A stretch of DNA of 64,000 nt from Herbaspirillum sp. AP02 (GTDB taxonomy: Bacteria > Pseudomonadota > Gammaproteobacteria > Burkholderiales > Burkholderiaceae_D), in contig NZ_JADWMY010000007.1 of NCBI RefSeq assembly GCF_015767275.1, positions 124,001 through 188,000 of the forward strand, written 5' to 3'. Position numbers and translations under genes: made by a program. Shown here piece after piece: positions 48,007 through 57,048 of the stretch. Position 1 is the stretch's first letter. Every line of letters begins with the position of its first letter. Below the pieces are notes generated by a model, which worked only from the letters and a program-made list of their open reading frames with translations, was not told the origin of the DNA and searched no databases.

Positions 48007-48492
48007 ATGAGCCTGCGCATCATCGCCACCGGCGGCACCTTCGACAAGCACTATGACGAAATCGCAGGCCAGCTCGGCTTCGGTGAGAGCCACCTGCCCG
48101 ACGTCATCGCCCGTGCCCGCATCACCACCGAAGTGTCCCTGGAAACGCTGCGCCTGCTCGACTCGCTGGAGATGCAGGATGGCGATCGCCAACGCGTGCT
48201 GGCGGCCTGCCAGGCCTCGCCGCAACAGGCCATCGTCATCGTGCACGGCACCGACACCATGCAGCAGACCGCCCAGGTGCTGGGCCCGGCGCTGGCCGAC
48301 AAGACTGTGGTGCTGACCGGTGCCATGATCCCCTACGAGATCGCCAACTCGGATGCGCTGTTCAATTTCGGCTTCGCCTGTGGTGTGGCGCAAGTGCTGC
48401 CACCGGGGGTGTATGTGGCGATGAACGGGCGCATCTTCGCCTGGAACAAGGTCGCCAAGAATCGCAGTGCCGGCGTCTTCGAGCCGATCTGA
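48007..48492 (+). CDS. short asparaginase-like protein
   Basis: A 161-aa protein that matches only the N-terminal domain of type I/II asparaginases, which are normally ~330 aa. Both catalytic motifs are visible: ATGGTFDK (nucleophile Thr) near 7-14 and VHGTDTM near 79-85. The frame is intact and has a natural start and stop, so it is a complete short protein and not a truncated one. Whether it hydrolyses asparagine without the C-terminal domain is unclear. It is divergent from the unknown gene and ends 27 nt from the LysR stop. Confidence 0.8.
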   Translation: MSLRIIATGGTFDKHYDEIAGQLGFGESHLPDVIARARITTEVSLETLRLLDSLEMQDGDRQRVLAACQASPQQAIVIVHGTDTMQQTAQVLGPALADKTVVLTGAMIPYEIANSDALFNFGFACGVAQVLPPGVYVAMNGRIFAWNKVAKNRSAGVFEPI

Positions 48493-48519
48493 CATAGCAA
48501 TGGCATCGTCCGCCCTGCC

Positions 48520-49419
48520 CTAGCGAGGTTGCTGCCGGGCCCACTCCCGACAGAACGACAGCAGCGCGGCCAGGCTGGGCGAAGGCGCCCGGTGCCGGCT
48601 GACCACCATGTAGAAATGGCGACGCAAGGTCGGCAACGGCGTCTCCAGTTCGACCAGCTTGCCGGAGTCGATCAAGTCCTCCACCACCGAGCGCGACAGG
48701 CAACTGATGCCCAGACCTTCGGCGGTAGCGCGCTTGATCGCCTCCGAATTACCAAATTCGAACGACGACGGCAGGTGGTGCAGATAGGGAATCAAGGCAT
48801 GCTCCACCGCCTCGCGCGTACCCGAGCCCGCCTCGCGCAACAGCCAGTCGGCCTCGCGCAACATCTTCAGCGTGATCTTGCGCCCGCCTGTGACGATGGG
48901 ATGCGCGGGCGCGGCCACCACGATCAGCTCGTCCATCATCCACGGTTCGACCTGCACGTCGTCGGCGTGGCAGGGCCCTTCGATCAGGCCGGCATCGACC
49001 TCGAAATTGACCACCGCATCGACGATATCGGCCGTATTGGCCACCAGTGCCCGTACCCGTGCACCGGCATGGCCCCGGCGATAGGCCGCGATCATGGCCG
49101 GCAACAGATAGCTGCCGATGGTGGTGGAGGCCCCCAGATGCAGCTCGCTGCCGGAGGCCGGGTCGCTGAACTGGCGTTCGATGGTCTGCGCGGCGTCCAG
49201 CATGTGGCGCGCCTGCGGCAGCAACTGGCGGCCGCTGTCGTTCAGGACCAGGCGCTTGCCCACACGGTCGAACAATTGCACCCCCAGCAGGCTCTCCAGC
49301 TCATTGAGCGAAGCACTGGCAGCCGACTGCGACAGCGCCACCAGGCCGGCTGCGGCCGTGGTCGAGCCCGACTGGGCCACGGCCAGGAAGATCTGCAACT
49401 GCCTGAGTGTGATCCGCAT
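48520..49419 (-). CDS. LysR-family transcriptional regulator (YeiE/CysB-like neighbourhood)
   Basis: A 299-aa LysR regulator with an N-terminal helix-turn-helix (TLRQLQIFLAVAQSGSTTAAA, then LSQSAASASLNELE). A substrate-binding-like domain follows from ~92 (LHLGASTTIGSYLLPAMI). It resembles the CbbR/YeiE group. It is divergent from a yeiH-type transporter gene, the same pairing as yeiE-yeiH in enterobacteria. A perfect inverted repeat lies in the shared promoter region. Confidence 0.92.
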   Translation of the reverse strand: MRITLRQLQIFLAVAQSGSTTAAAGLVALSQSAASASLNELESLLGVQLFDRVGKRLVLNDSGRQLLPQARHMLDAAQTIERQFSDPASGSELHLGASTTIGSYLLPAMIAAYRRGHAGARVRALVANTADIVDAVVNFEVDAGLIEGPCHADDVQVEPWMMDELIVVAAPAHPIVTGGRKITLKMLREADWLLREAGSGTREAVEHALIPYLHHLPSSFEFGNSEAIKRATAEGLGISCLSRSVVEDLIDSGKLVELETPLPTLRRHFYMVVSRHRAPSPSLAALLSFCREWARQQPR

Positions 49420-49461
49420 ATCTCTCCCAAAAGCATTCCCGGCGTCCGGGAGTCATCGTCA

Positions 49462-49484
49462 ATCTACCTGCTTAACAGGTAGAT
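49462..49484. promoter_or_regulatory. perfect palindrome in the LysR-yeiH promoter region
   Basis: ATCTACCTG and CAGGTAGAT are 9-bp inverted arms with a 5-nt centre (CTTAA). The site is 43 nt from the LysR start codon and 100 nt from the transporter start. It is the best candidate operator for the divergent LysR protein and would also allow autoregulation. Confidence 0.6.
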
Positions 49485-49583
49485 ATTATCAAAATAACGC
49501 GTTTTTCTTTTATATGTAGCCCACGTACAGTGCACTCCATCAACCGAACTGATCCATCGAACACGTCCTGTGTGGAGAGCATC

Positions 49584-50642
49584 ATGCGTACCGCAACACC
49601 AACCTTCCCGCTGCATCCCGCGCTGGCCGGCATCGTCCTCTCCGGCGCGGTAGCGTGGGCCGCCATGCGCCTGGGCGATATCGCCTGGCTGCAGAACCAC
49701 GGCTTTTCGGCACTGACGGTGGCCATCGTGCTGGGCATCATCCTGGGCAATACCGTCTATGCGCGCATGGGCGCCTATTGTGGCGAGGGTGTGCGCTTTT
49801 CCAAGCAGACACTGCTGCGCGCCGGCATCATCCTGTACGGTTTCCGCCTGACCTTCCAGGACATCGCCCATGTCGGCATCGCCGGCGTGGTGATCGATGC
49901 GGCCATGCTGCTGTCCACCTTCGGCCTGGCCTGGCTGGTCGGCACCCGGCTGCTGAAGCTGGATCGAGATGCCGCGCTGCTGATCGGTGCCGGCAGCTCG
50001 ATCTGTGGCGCGGCCGCGGTGATGGCGACCGAACCGGTGCTGCGCGCGCGCAGCGAAGAAGTCACCGTGGCGGTATCGACGGTGGTGATCTTCGGCTCCC
50101 TGGCGATCTTCCTCTATCCACTGCTCTACACCTTGCAGGCCGAACCGGTCTGGGGCCTGCGTCTGCCGGATTTCGGCGTCTACATCGGCTCCACCGTCCA
50201 TGAAGTGGCGCAGGTGCTGGCCGCGGCGCGCTCCATCGACCAGCACACGGCCGACGTGGCGGTGATCACCAAGATGGTCCGCGTGATGATGCTGGCGCCC
50301 TTCCTGCTGATGCTGTCGATGCGGGTCGCTCCGCACAGCCCGGGTCAACAACACCAGCCGCACCAGCAGCGCAAGCTGTCCATTCCCTGGTTTGCCTTTG
50401 CCTTCATCGGCGTGGTCATCTTCAACTCCTTCTTCCCGCTGCCGGCCCAGGTCAACCAGGTGCTGCTGCAGATCGATACCCTGATGCTGGCCATGGCCAT
50501 GGCCGCCCTGGGTCTGTCCACCCACCTCTCGGCCCTGCGCAGCGCCGGCATCAAGCCGATGATCCTCGGTGCAGTGCTGTTCGCCTGGCTGGTCATCGGG
50601 GGCGCACTGGTCAACGGCGCACTGGGACGGCTGCTGGCCTGA
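49584..50642 (+). CDS. YeiH family putative sulfate/anion exporter
   Basis: A 352-aa inner-membrane protein with about ten hydrophobic helices. Family segments include SALTVAIVLGIILGNTVY and GIILYGFRLTFQDIA, then the conserved GAGSSICGAAAVMAT loop and GSTVHEVAQVLAA. The family is annotated as putative sulfate exporter, but the substrate is rarely proven. GGAGAG precedes the ATG at 49584. It is probably under the divergent LysR regulator. Confidence 0.88.
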   Translation: MRTATPTFPLHPALAGIVLSGAVAWAAMRLGDIAWLQNHGFSALTVAIVLGIILGNTVYARMGAYCGEGVRFSKQTLLRAGIILYGFRLTFQDIAHVGIAGVVIDAAMLLSTFGLAWLVGTRLLKLDRDAALLIGAGSSICGAAAVMATEPVLRARSEEVTVAVSTVVIFGSLAIFLYPLLYTLQAEPVWGLRLPDFGVYIGSTVHEVAQVLAAARSIDQHTADVAVITKMVRVMMLAPFLLMLSMRVAPHSPGQQHQPHQQRKLSIPWFAFAFIGVVIFNSFFPLPAQVNQVLLQIDTLMLAMAMAALGLSTHLSALRSAGIKPMILGAVLFAWLVIGGALVNGALGRLLA

Positions 50643-50680
50643 GTATCAGAAGGCAGCAACACGTTTCGACGCCAGCCTGA

Positions 50681-50716
50681 AAAAAAGCGCGGTCTCCTTC
50701 GGGAGCCGCGCTTTTT
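50681..50716. terminator. terminator between the yeiH-type and DUF1857 genes
   Basis: AAAAAGCGCGG-type and CCGCGCTTTTT-type arms close over a loop with an inner CTCC/GGAG pairing. A and T runs flank both sides, so it serves both convergent genes. Confidence 0.85.
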
Positions 50717-50750
50717 GCTTGCGGAGTTGAGCGGTGGACAGGGACGCAAC

Positions 50751-51221
50751 TTAATGCAAGCCGCCGCGCTGGGACAATTCACGGATGATGCGTATCGTAT
50801 CGATATCGGCCTCCTGATAGGCCTGGCGCCGGAAATTGTCGTAGAAGGCTTCGGAACCATCGATATCGGCCGGCTTGCCATCGTCGTACTCGAAGCGCAC
50901 GAACAGCACCTCGTCCTGCGGCTCCTCGATGGTCATGCTCATGCGCGAGGCCGGAATGTCGCCCTGCGCCGGTACCTCGTAGAGCACCTGGATCTGCGGC
51001 AGGTAGGTCACCTTGTCGATGATCACCAGTTCGCCATAGCGCAACTCGCGACGCACGCTGTCCAGGCTCTTGTCGGACAGGCGGCACTCGTCCAGGTGCG
51101 GCATGAACAGACGTGGCGACTCCGCCCGCAGGACCAGGCCGTGCCACAGCTCGTCGCGGCTCAAGGTATCGATCAGCGGGTTGAGCGGATCGTTGATCTG
51201 GATGAGGTGATTGAATTTCAT
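50751..51221 (-). CDS. DUF1857 (SRPBCC-fold) family protein
   Basis: A 156-aa cytoplasmic protein of the DUF1857 / AtaL-like group with the SRPBCC helix-grip fold. The opening MKFNHLIQINDPLNPLIDTLSRDELWHGLVLRA-type region is typical and is split here over residues 1-33. LRYGELVIIDKVTY and EVLFVRFEYDD follow. Such proteins bind hydrophobic ligands; none is known for this one. It is divergent from the helicase gene. Confidence 0.85.
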   Translation of the reverse strand: MKFNHLIQINDPLNPLIDTLSRDELWHGLVLRAESPRLFMPHLDECRLSDKSLDSVRRELRYGELVIIDKVTYLPQIQVLYEVPAQGDIPASRMSMTIEEPQDEVLFVRFEYDDGKPADIDGSEAFYDNFRRQAYQEADIDTIRIIRELSQRGGLH

Positions 51222-51326
51222 GTTTGCACTCGTTTAGTCTGGCCACGCTGGGTAGGCCCATGCGCGCATTGTCCCACAGGGCCGGCCCGCCGGTAGCGAC
51301 CTGAAGCGGCCGGGCTGCAGGCGGAC

Positions 51327-51335
51327 TGCTACAAT
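51327..51335 (+). promoter_or_regulatory. extended -10 promoter of the Rep helicase gene
   Basis: TGC-TACAAT (51327-51335) is a TG-N extended -10 element with no good -35, a recognised alternative. A start near 51342 gives a leader of about 36 nt before the ATG at 51378. Confidence 0.5.
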
Positions 51336-51377
51336 GGCGCCTCTTTTCCACCCCCTGCCGCCGCCGATACCCTCCGT

Positions 51378-53450
51378 ATGTCCGCCCCTTCTTTCGGCCT
51401 GAACAAGCCACAAAGCGAAGCCGTCCACTACATGGCCGGACCTTGCCTGGTGCTGGCCGGGGCCGGCTCGGGCAAGACCCGGGTGATCACGCAGAAGATC
51501 GCACACCTGATCGAGAACTGCGGTTACGAATCGCGCAACATCGCCGCGCTGACCTTCACCAACAAGGCCGCGCTGGAAATGCAGGAACGTATCGCCAAGC
51601 TGTTGAAGGACCCGAAACAGGCCAAGCACCTCACGGTGTCGACCTTCCATTCGCTGGGGGTGAAGATATTGCGGCAGGAGTCCAAGCATCTGGGGCTGAA
51701 GGACCGCTTTTCAATCATGGACAGCGACGATTGTTTTTCCCTGGTGCAAGAACTGGCGGTGACCACCGACAAGGCCATCATCCGCGGCATCCAGAATGCC
51801 ATCTCGCTGTGGAAGAACGGCCTGGTCGATCCGGCACTGGCCGAGAAGAACGCCCGCACCGAGGACGAGGCCCAGGCGGCCCGCATCTATCGCAGCTATG
51901 TCGCCACGCTCAAGGCCTACCAGGCGGTCGACTTCGACGACCTGATCCGCCTGCCGGTGGAACTGTTCCGCAGCAACGAGGAAGTGCGCGACCGCTGGCA
52001 GCGCAAGCTGCGCTACCTGCTCATCGATGAATACCAGGACACCAACACCTGCCAGTACGAACTGGTCAAGCTGCTGGTCACCGGCGTGGGCAAGAAGCCC
52101 ATGTTCACCGCCGTGGGCGACGACGACCAGGCCATCTATGCCTGGCGCGGCGCCACCATCGAAAACCTCAAGCTGCTGGGCGTGGACTTCCCCAACCTGC
52201 ACCTGATCAAGCTGGAACAGAACTACCGCTCCAGCACGCGCATCCTGCAGGCGGCCAATGCGGTCATTTCCAACAACCCCAAGCTGTTCGACAAGACGCT
52301 CTGGTCGGAACACGGCCTGGGCGATCCGATCAGCGTGATGGCCATGGATGACGAGGAAGCCGAGGCCGACCAGATCGCCATCACGCTCTCGGCGCACCGC
52401 TTTGAACGGCGCGCCAAGTTCGCCGACTATGCGATCCTGTATCGCGGCAACCACCAGGCCCGCATCCTGGAAAAATCGTTGCGGCGCGAACGCATTCCCT
52501 ACGTCATGTCCGGTGGCCAGAGCTACTTCGACCGCGCCGAGATCAAGGACATCATTGCCTACCTGCGCCTGATCGCCAATCAGGACGACGACCCGGCCTT
52601 CATCCGCGCCGTCACCACCCCGCGTCGCGGCGTCGGCCAGGCCACGCTGGAAGTGCTGGGCACACTGGCCGGGCAGTGGCAGTGCTCGCTGTTCGAAGCC
52701 GTCTACAAGGGTGGCCTGGAAGACAAGCTGACCGACCGCCAGCTGCTGCCGCTGCGCAAGTTCTGCGACTTCATCAACGCGCTGGAATCGCGTGCCACCC
52801 GCCCCGGCCCCTCCGGCAGCGGCGCCGAGGCCGGCCGCGTGCTGGACGACATGATGGAGGCCATCAACTACGAGTTCTACCTCTACGACAGCTTCGAGGA
52901 ACGTGCCGCCCAGGCACGCTGGCAGAACGTGGTGGACTTCATCAACTGGTTGAAGGAACGCGCCTGCGGCGGCCGCGATGGCGATGGCGAGGAAAAGAAC
53001 TTGCTGGAAATCACCCAGATGGTGGCCCTGATGAGCATGCTCGAAGGCCGCGACGAAGAGCAGGATGCGGTGCGCATGTCGACCCTGCACGCCTCCAAGG
53101 GACTGGAATTCCCGCACGTCTTCCTGGTGGGCGTGGAAGAAGGCATCCTGCCCCACAAGGGCGACCCCGATACCCCGCCGGAAGCCGCCGCTGCACGCGT
53201 GGAAGAAGAACGCCGGCTGATGTACGTCGGTATCACCCGCGCCCAGCGCTCGCTGCACCTGTCCTGGTGCAAACGCCGCAAGCGCGCCCGGGAAGTGATC
53301 GAGTGCCAGATCTCGCGCTTCGTCAAGGAGATGCGCCTGGACGAAGGCGAGGCAGTACCGCAGGAAAGCGAAAAGATCACCCCCCAGGCGCGGCTGGCCA
53401 ATCTGAAGGCCCTGTTGCAGAAACCTCGTCCGACGCCGGAAGGAAGTTGA
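51378..53450 (+). CDS. rep: ATP-dependent DNA helicase Rep (UvrD/Rep superfamily 1A)
   Basis: 3'-5' DNA helicase that assists replication forks. The 690-aa protein shows Walker A AGAGSGKT at 28-35, the Walker B DEYQDTN, motif III with DDDQAIYAWRGA, motif IV region LEQNYRS, motif V TLHASKGLEFPHVFLVG and motif VI EERRLMYVGITRA. The length and domain order fit Rep better than the longer UvrD/PcrA with its C-terminal Tudor extension. Confidence 0.94.
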   Translation: MSAPSFGLNKPQSEAVHYMAGPCLVLAGAGSGKTRVITQKIAHLIENCGYESRNIAALTFTNKAALEMQERIAKLLKDPKQAKHLTVSTFHSLGVKILRQESKHLGLKDRFSIMDSDDCFSLVQELAVTTDKAIIRGIQNAISLWKNGLVDPALAEKNARTEDEAQAARIYRSYVATLKAYQAVDFDDLIRLPVELFRSNEEVRDRWQRKLRYLLIDEYQDTNTCQYELVKLLVTGVGKKPMFTAVGDDDQAIYAWRGATIENLKLLGVDFPNLHLIKLEQNYRSSTRILQAANAVISNNPKLFDKTLWSEHGLGDPISVMAMDDEEAEADQIAITLSAHRFERRAKFADYAILYRGNHQARILEKSLRRERIPYVMSGGQSYFDRAEIKDIIAYLRLIANQDDDPAFIRAVTTPRRGVGQATLEVLGTLAGQWQCSLFEAVYKGGLEDKLTDRQLLPLRKFCDFINALESRATRPGPSGSGAEAGRVLDDMMEAINYEFYLYDSFEERAAQARWQNVVDFINWLKERACGGRDGDGEEKNLLEITQMVALMSMLEGRDEEQDAVRMSTLHASKGLEFPHVFLVGVEEGILPHKGDPDTPPEAAAARVEEERRLMYVGITRAQRSLHLSWCKRRKRAREVIECQISRFVKEMRLDEGEAVPQESEKITPQARLANLKALLQKPRPTPEGS

Positions 53451-53679
53451 GCCTGGCAGCACCAGTGCGTTCAAAACGTGGCAAAAATGTCGTCCACGCG
53501 CACATAAATTGTGCGATTTGATGCGATTTGATGTGTTAGCGCCCGTCCCGGCCATCTCGCGGTTTAAAATGCCGCCTGCTAAAAAATCCCCGAGTTTCAC
53601 CGGAGCAACACCACCGGCTGTGCCATCCGCGCTTGCCTGGCTGCTCCGCCCAACCATTCCAGACAAGGAAATCCACAAG

Positions 53680-54492
53680 ATGATCAAGATGTTCTCCCGT
53701 CACGCCCGCTCGCTGGCGCTGACCGCCGGCTTCGTCGGCATGCTGGGCCTGGCTGCCTGCGGCAAGCAGGAAGACAAGAGTGCCGCTGGCGCCGCGCCGC
53801 AAGCCGCCCCGGCACGCGTGTACGTGGTCGGCGTGGAATCGGCCTATGCGCCCTTCTCCTCGGAAAACGAACAGAAGGAAGTGGTCGGCTTCGACATCGA
53901 CATCATGAAGGCGCTGGCCAAGAAGATCGGCATCGAAGTCAAGTTCGTGCCGACCCCGTTCGAAGGCTTCTTCAACTTCCTGGCGCAGGGCGACCGCGAC
54001 CTGCTGATCTCGGCCATCACCATCACCGACGAGCGCAAGAAGTCGGTGGCCTTCTCGGACCCCTACTTCGTGGCCACCCAGACCATCGCCCTGCCGGCCG
54101 CTGATACCAAGGTCAGCAAGATGACGGACCTGAAGCCCCTGACCGTGGGTACCCAGAGCGCCACCTCCGGTGACGAACTGGTGCAGCAGGTGCTGGGCAA
54201 GAACAGCGCCAAGATCAAGCGTTTCGACTCGACCCCGCTGGCCCTGAAGGAACTGGAAAGCGGCGGCGTGGATGCGGTCGTGGCCGATGAGCCGGTGGTC
54301 AAGAACTACATCGCCAACAACCCCGACAGCAAGCTGCGCACCGTCACCGATCCGGATTTCCCCAAGGAAGACTACGGCATCGCCGTGCGCAAGGATGATC
54401 CGGAACTGCTGGCCAAGATCAACAAGGGCCTGGCCGAGATGAAGGCTGATGGCAGCTTCGCGGCCATCAGCGCACAATACTTCGGCAAGTAA
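53680..54492 (+). CDS. amino-acid ABC transporter substrate-binding lipoprotein
   Basis: A 270-aa periplasmic binding protein of family 3 (polar amino acids). The lipobox LAAC near residues 26-29 marks it for lipid anchoring, so it is likely tethered to the inner membrane. Binding-domain segments include GFDIDIMKALAKKIGIEV, DLLISAITITDERK and VGTQSATSGDEL. AAGGAAATC precedes the ATG at 53680; a second in-frame ATG follows at 53689. The permease gene follows after 93 nt. Confidence 0.92.
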   Translation: MIKMFSRHARSLALTAGFVGMLGLAACGKQEDKSAAGAAPQAAPARVYVVGVESAYAPFSSENEQKEVVGFDIDIMKALAKKIGIEVKFVPTPFEGFFNFLAQGDRDLLISAITITDERKKSVAFSDPYFVATQTIALPAADTKVSKMTDLKPLTVGTQSATSGDELVQQVLGKNSAKIKRFDSTPLALKELESGGVDAVVADEPVVKNYIANNPDSKLRTVTDPDFPKEDYGIAVRKDDPELLAKINKGLAEMKADGSFAAISAQYFGK

Positions 54493-54585
54493 GCGCCGGC
54501 ACCGGCACTACCGCAGGACGGCGGCGCGATGCCGCCGTCCTGTCTTTTCGACACCCGATTTCTTCAACCACCGATCGAGTCCGAC

Positions 54586-55329
54586 ATGGATTTCCGCTGG
54601 AGCATCATCCAAGGCTATGCGCCGCTGTTCGCCAAGGGCATTCTCATGACCTTGCAGGTGTCGCTGATCAGTATCCTGATCGGCACCGTGATCGGCTTGC
54701 TGGTGGGCATGCTGCGCCTGGCCGAGGTGCAGCACGGCGCCTGGAAGTGGCCGCTCAAATGCCTGCGCTGGCTGGCCGGCTTCTACGTCGCCTTCTTCCG
54801 CGGCACACCGCTGTTCGTGCAGATCATGCTGATCCACTTTGCAGTGATGCCCTTGCTGGTGCAGCAGGAGCATGGCCTGCTGATCAGCGGCGAACTGGCC
54901 CGGACCATCAAGCAGGACTACGGCGCCTTCCTGTCGGGTACGGTGGCCTTGTCGCTCAATGCCGGGGCCTACATCTCGGAAATCTTCCGCGCCGGCATCC
55001 AGTCCATCGAGCGCGGCCAGTCCTATGCCGCCGCTAGCCTGGGTATGAACTACGGCCTGACGATGCGCTACGTGGTGCTGCCACAGGCCTTTCGCCGCAT
55101 GTTGCCGCCGCTGGGCAACGAAGCCATCACGCTGTTGAAGGATTCGTCCCTGGTCTCGGCCATCGGCCTGGCCGAACTGGCGTATGCGGCCCGTACCGTG
55201 GCCGGCACCTATGCCCGCTACTGGGAACCTTACATCACCATCTCGGTACTGTATTTCTCCATGACCATCTGCCTGGCGCTGGTCGTGTCGCGCCTGGAAA
55301 ACAAGTACAGCGCACCGCATCGTCGTTGA
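54586..55329 (+). CDS. amino-acid ABC transporter permease
   Basis: A 247-aa inner-membrane permease of the His/Glu/Gln type. Several helices are visible, and the cytoplasmic EAA loop appears as YAAASLGMNYGLTMRYVVLPQAFRRMLPPLGNE, here split over ~165-197. FFRGTPLFVQ near 74 is a family hallmark. The cognate binding protein is just upstream. No ATPase gene is in the cluster, which is unusual: the next gene is an unrelated flavoprotein. The ATPase must be supplied from elsewhere. Confidence 0.92.
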   Translation: MDFRWSIIQGYAPLFAKGILMTLQVSLISILIGTVIGLLVGMLRLAEVQHGAWKWPLKCLRWLAGFYVAFFRGTPLFVQIMLIHFAVMPLLVQQEHGLLISGELARTIKQDYGAFLSGTVALSLNAGAYISEIFRAGIQSIERGQSYAAASLGMNYGLTMRYVVLPQAFRRMLPPLGNEAITLLKDSSLVSAIGLAELAYAARTVAGTYARYWEPYITISVLYFSMTICLALVVSRLENKYSAPHRR

Positions 55330-55414
55330 TCGCGACTGACCACTACTGACCACCACCGCAGCAATGTGCGGCAATCGCGTGCGCTCAGCGCAGGCGGGCG
55401 GTATCATCCCGCGC

Positions 55415-56722
55415 ATGACACAGATGCAGACTCCCCCAAGCAACACCCCAGGCAACGGCCGCGCAGTCGTGATCGGTGCCGGCCCGGCCGGGCTGATGGC
55501 GGCCGAAGTGCTGGCCGCCCATGGCCTGGCCGTGGACGTCTATGACGCCATGCCCTCGGCCGGCCGCAAGTTCCTGCTGGCCGGACGCGGCGGCATGAAC
55601 ATCACGCATTCAGAACCCCAGCCCGACTTCCTGCCGCGCTATGGCAATCGCCGCGAGCAGATCGCGCCCTTCGTGCGCCGCTTTGATGCGGATCGCCTGC
55701 GCCAGTGGATCCATGATCTCGGCATCGAGACCTTCGTCGGCAGTTCCGGCCGGGTCTTCCCGCGCGAGATGAAGGCTGCACCGCTGCTGCGCGCCTGGCT
55801 GCATCACCTGCGCGAGTCCGGCGTGCGCCTGCACATGCGCCATCGTTGGCTGGGCTGGCAGGACGATGGCCGCCTGCGCCTGGCCGGCCCCGAGGGCGAC
55901 ATCAGCGTGCGCGCCGACGCCGTGGTCCTGGCCCTGGGCGGAGCGAGCTGGCCGCGCCTGGGCTCGGATGGCAGCTGGGTGCCCCTGCTGCGGGAACGCC
56001 AGGTCGAGGTCGCGGCACTGCAGCCCTCCAACTGCGGCTTCGAGCTGGACTGGAGCGAACACTTCCGCGAGCGCTTCGCCGGCGAGCCGGTCAAGCCGGT
56101 GGTTGCCAGTACCGCGCTGCCCAGTGGCGGCGTACAGAATCGTCGCGGTGAATTCATCGTCACCGCACAAGGCATCGAAGGCAGCCTGGTCTATGCCATG
56201 TCAGCCGCCCTGCGCGAGACCATCGCCAGCACCGGATCGGCCCGCCTCTATCTGGACCTGCTGCCGGACTGGTCGCTGGAGAAGGTGGAGGCCGAACTGG
56301 CCCATCCACGTGGCGCCCGTTCGCTGTCCAGCCACCTGCAGAGCCGCCTGCATCTCAAGGGCGTCAAGGCCGGCCTGCTGCGCGAGCTGATGAGCAAGGA
56401 AGATTTCGCCGACATGGGCAAGCTGGCGCGTGCCATCAAGGCATTGCCATTGCCGGTGTTGCGACCGCGCCCGATCGGGGAAGCCATCAGCAGTGCCGGT
56501 GGCGTCAGCTTCGAGGCGCTGGACGACGCGCTGATGCTGCGTGCCCTGCCGGGTGTGTTCTGCGCCGGCGAAATGCTGGACTGGGAAGCGCCCACGGGCG
56601 GCTACCTGCTCACCGCCTGCTTCGCCACCGGCCATGCCGCCGGCCTTGGCGTGGTCCAATGGCTCAAGGACGAAGGCCGCCATGCCGGCCTGGCCACCCC
56701 CTATACGGAAGGACAGAAGTGA
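55415..56722 (+). CDS. HI0933/BaiN-like FAD-dependent oxidoreductase (TIGR03862 type)
   Basis: A 435-aa flavoprotein with an N-terminal dinucleotide fold (VIGAGPAGLMAAEVLA) and the RKFLLAGRGGMNITHSE segment of the HI0933 family. The later GTITAGGV-like position appears as AISSAGGVSF. A FAD-closing GEMLDWEAPTGGYLLTACFATG near the C-terminus completes the site. The substrate is unknown. ATG at 55415 is preferred, with 55424 possible. Its stop overlaps the GTG start of slyX. Confidence 0.87.
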   Translation: MTQMQTPPSNTPGNGRAVVIGAGPAGLMAAEVLAAHGLAVDVYDAMPSAGRKFLLAGRGGMNITHSEPQPDFLPRYGNRREQIAPFVRRFDADRLRQWIHDLGIETFVGSSGRVFPREMKAAPLLRAWLHHLRESGVRLHMRHRWLGWQDDGRLRLAGPEGDISVRADAVVLALGGASWPRLGSDGSWVPLLRERQVEVAALQPSNCGFELDWSEHFRERFAGEPVKPVVASTALPSGGVQNRRGEFIVTAQGIEGSLVYAMSAALRETIASTGSARLYLDLLPDWSLEKVEAELAHPRGARSLSSHLQSRLHLKGVKAGLLRELMSKEDFADMGKLARAIKALPLPVLRPRPIGEAISSAGGVSFEALDDALMLRALPGVFCAGEMLDWEAPTGGYLLTACFATGHAAGLGVVQWLKDEGRHAGLATPYTEGQK

Positions 56723-56928
56723 TCAACGAAGACCGCATCATCGACATCGAGATGAAGATCGCCCATCAGGAAGACCTGGTGGATGAGCTGAACCAGACCG
56801 TCTATCGCCAGCAGAAGAAGATCGAAGAACTGGAAATGCTGTTGCATGCCCTGGCCAAGCGCTTCAAGGAAATGTCCGACAGCAGCCAGGATCGTGCGGC
56901 GGCCAATGAAAGGCCGCCGCATTACTGA
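56719..56928 (+). CDS. slyX: SlyX family protein
   Basis: A 69-aa acidic coiled-coil protein of the SlyX family, function unknown. The heptad-rich core (HQEDLVDELNQTVYRQQKKIEELE) is clear. It starts with GTG at 56719, overlapping the flavoprotein stop (GTGA at 56719-56722), with GGA upstream. The C-terminus RPPHY is the usual SlyX ending. Confidence 0.85.
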   Translation: MINEDRIIDIEMKIAHQEDLVDELNQTVYRQQKKIEELEMLLHALAKRFKEMSDSSQDRAAANERPPHY

Positions 56929-57048
56929 ACCATCGGCGGCAGCACTACCGCCGGATGGAGAATTCAGGGACGGACGTGGACAATCCGACATCGCTTGTGT
57001 CGGGATGGACGTGTAAAATCTTCCTTTTGCCCCTGTCCCCGGAAGCCT

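Noticed and set aside
48007..48492. The asparaginase-like gene as a truncated pseudogene
   Set aside because: The frame is intact with natural start and stop, and no remnant of the C-terminal domain follows in any frame.
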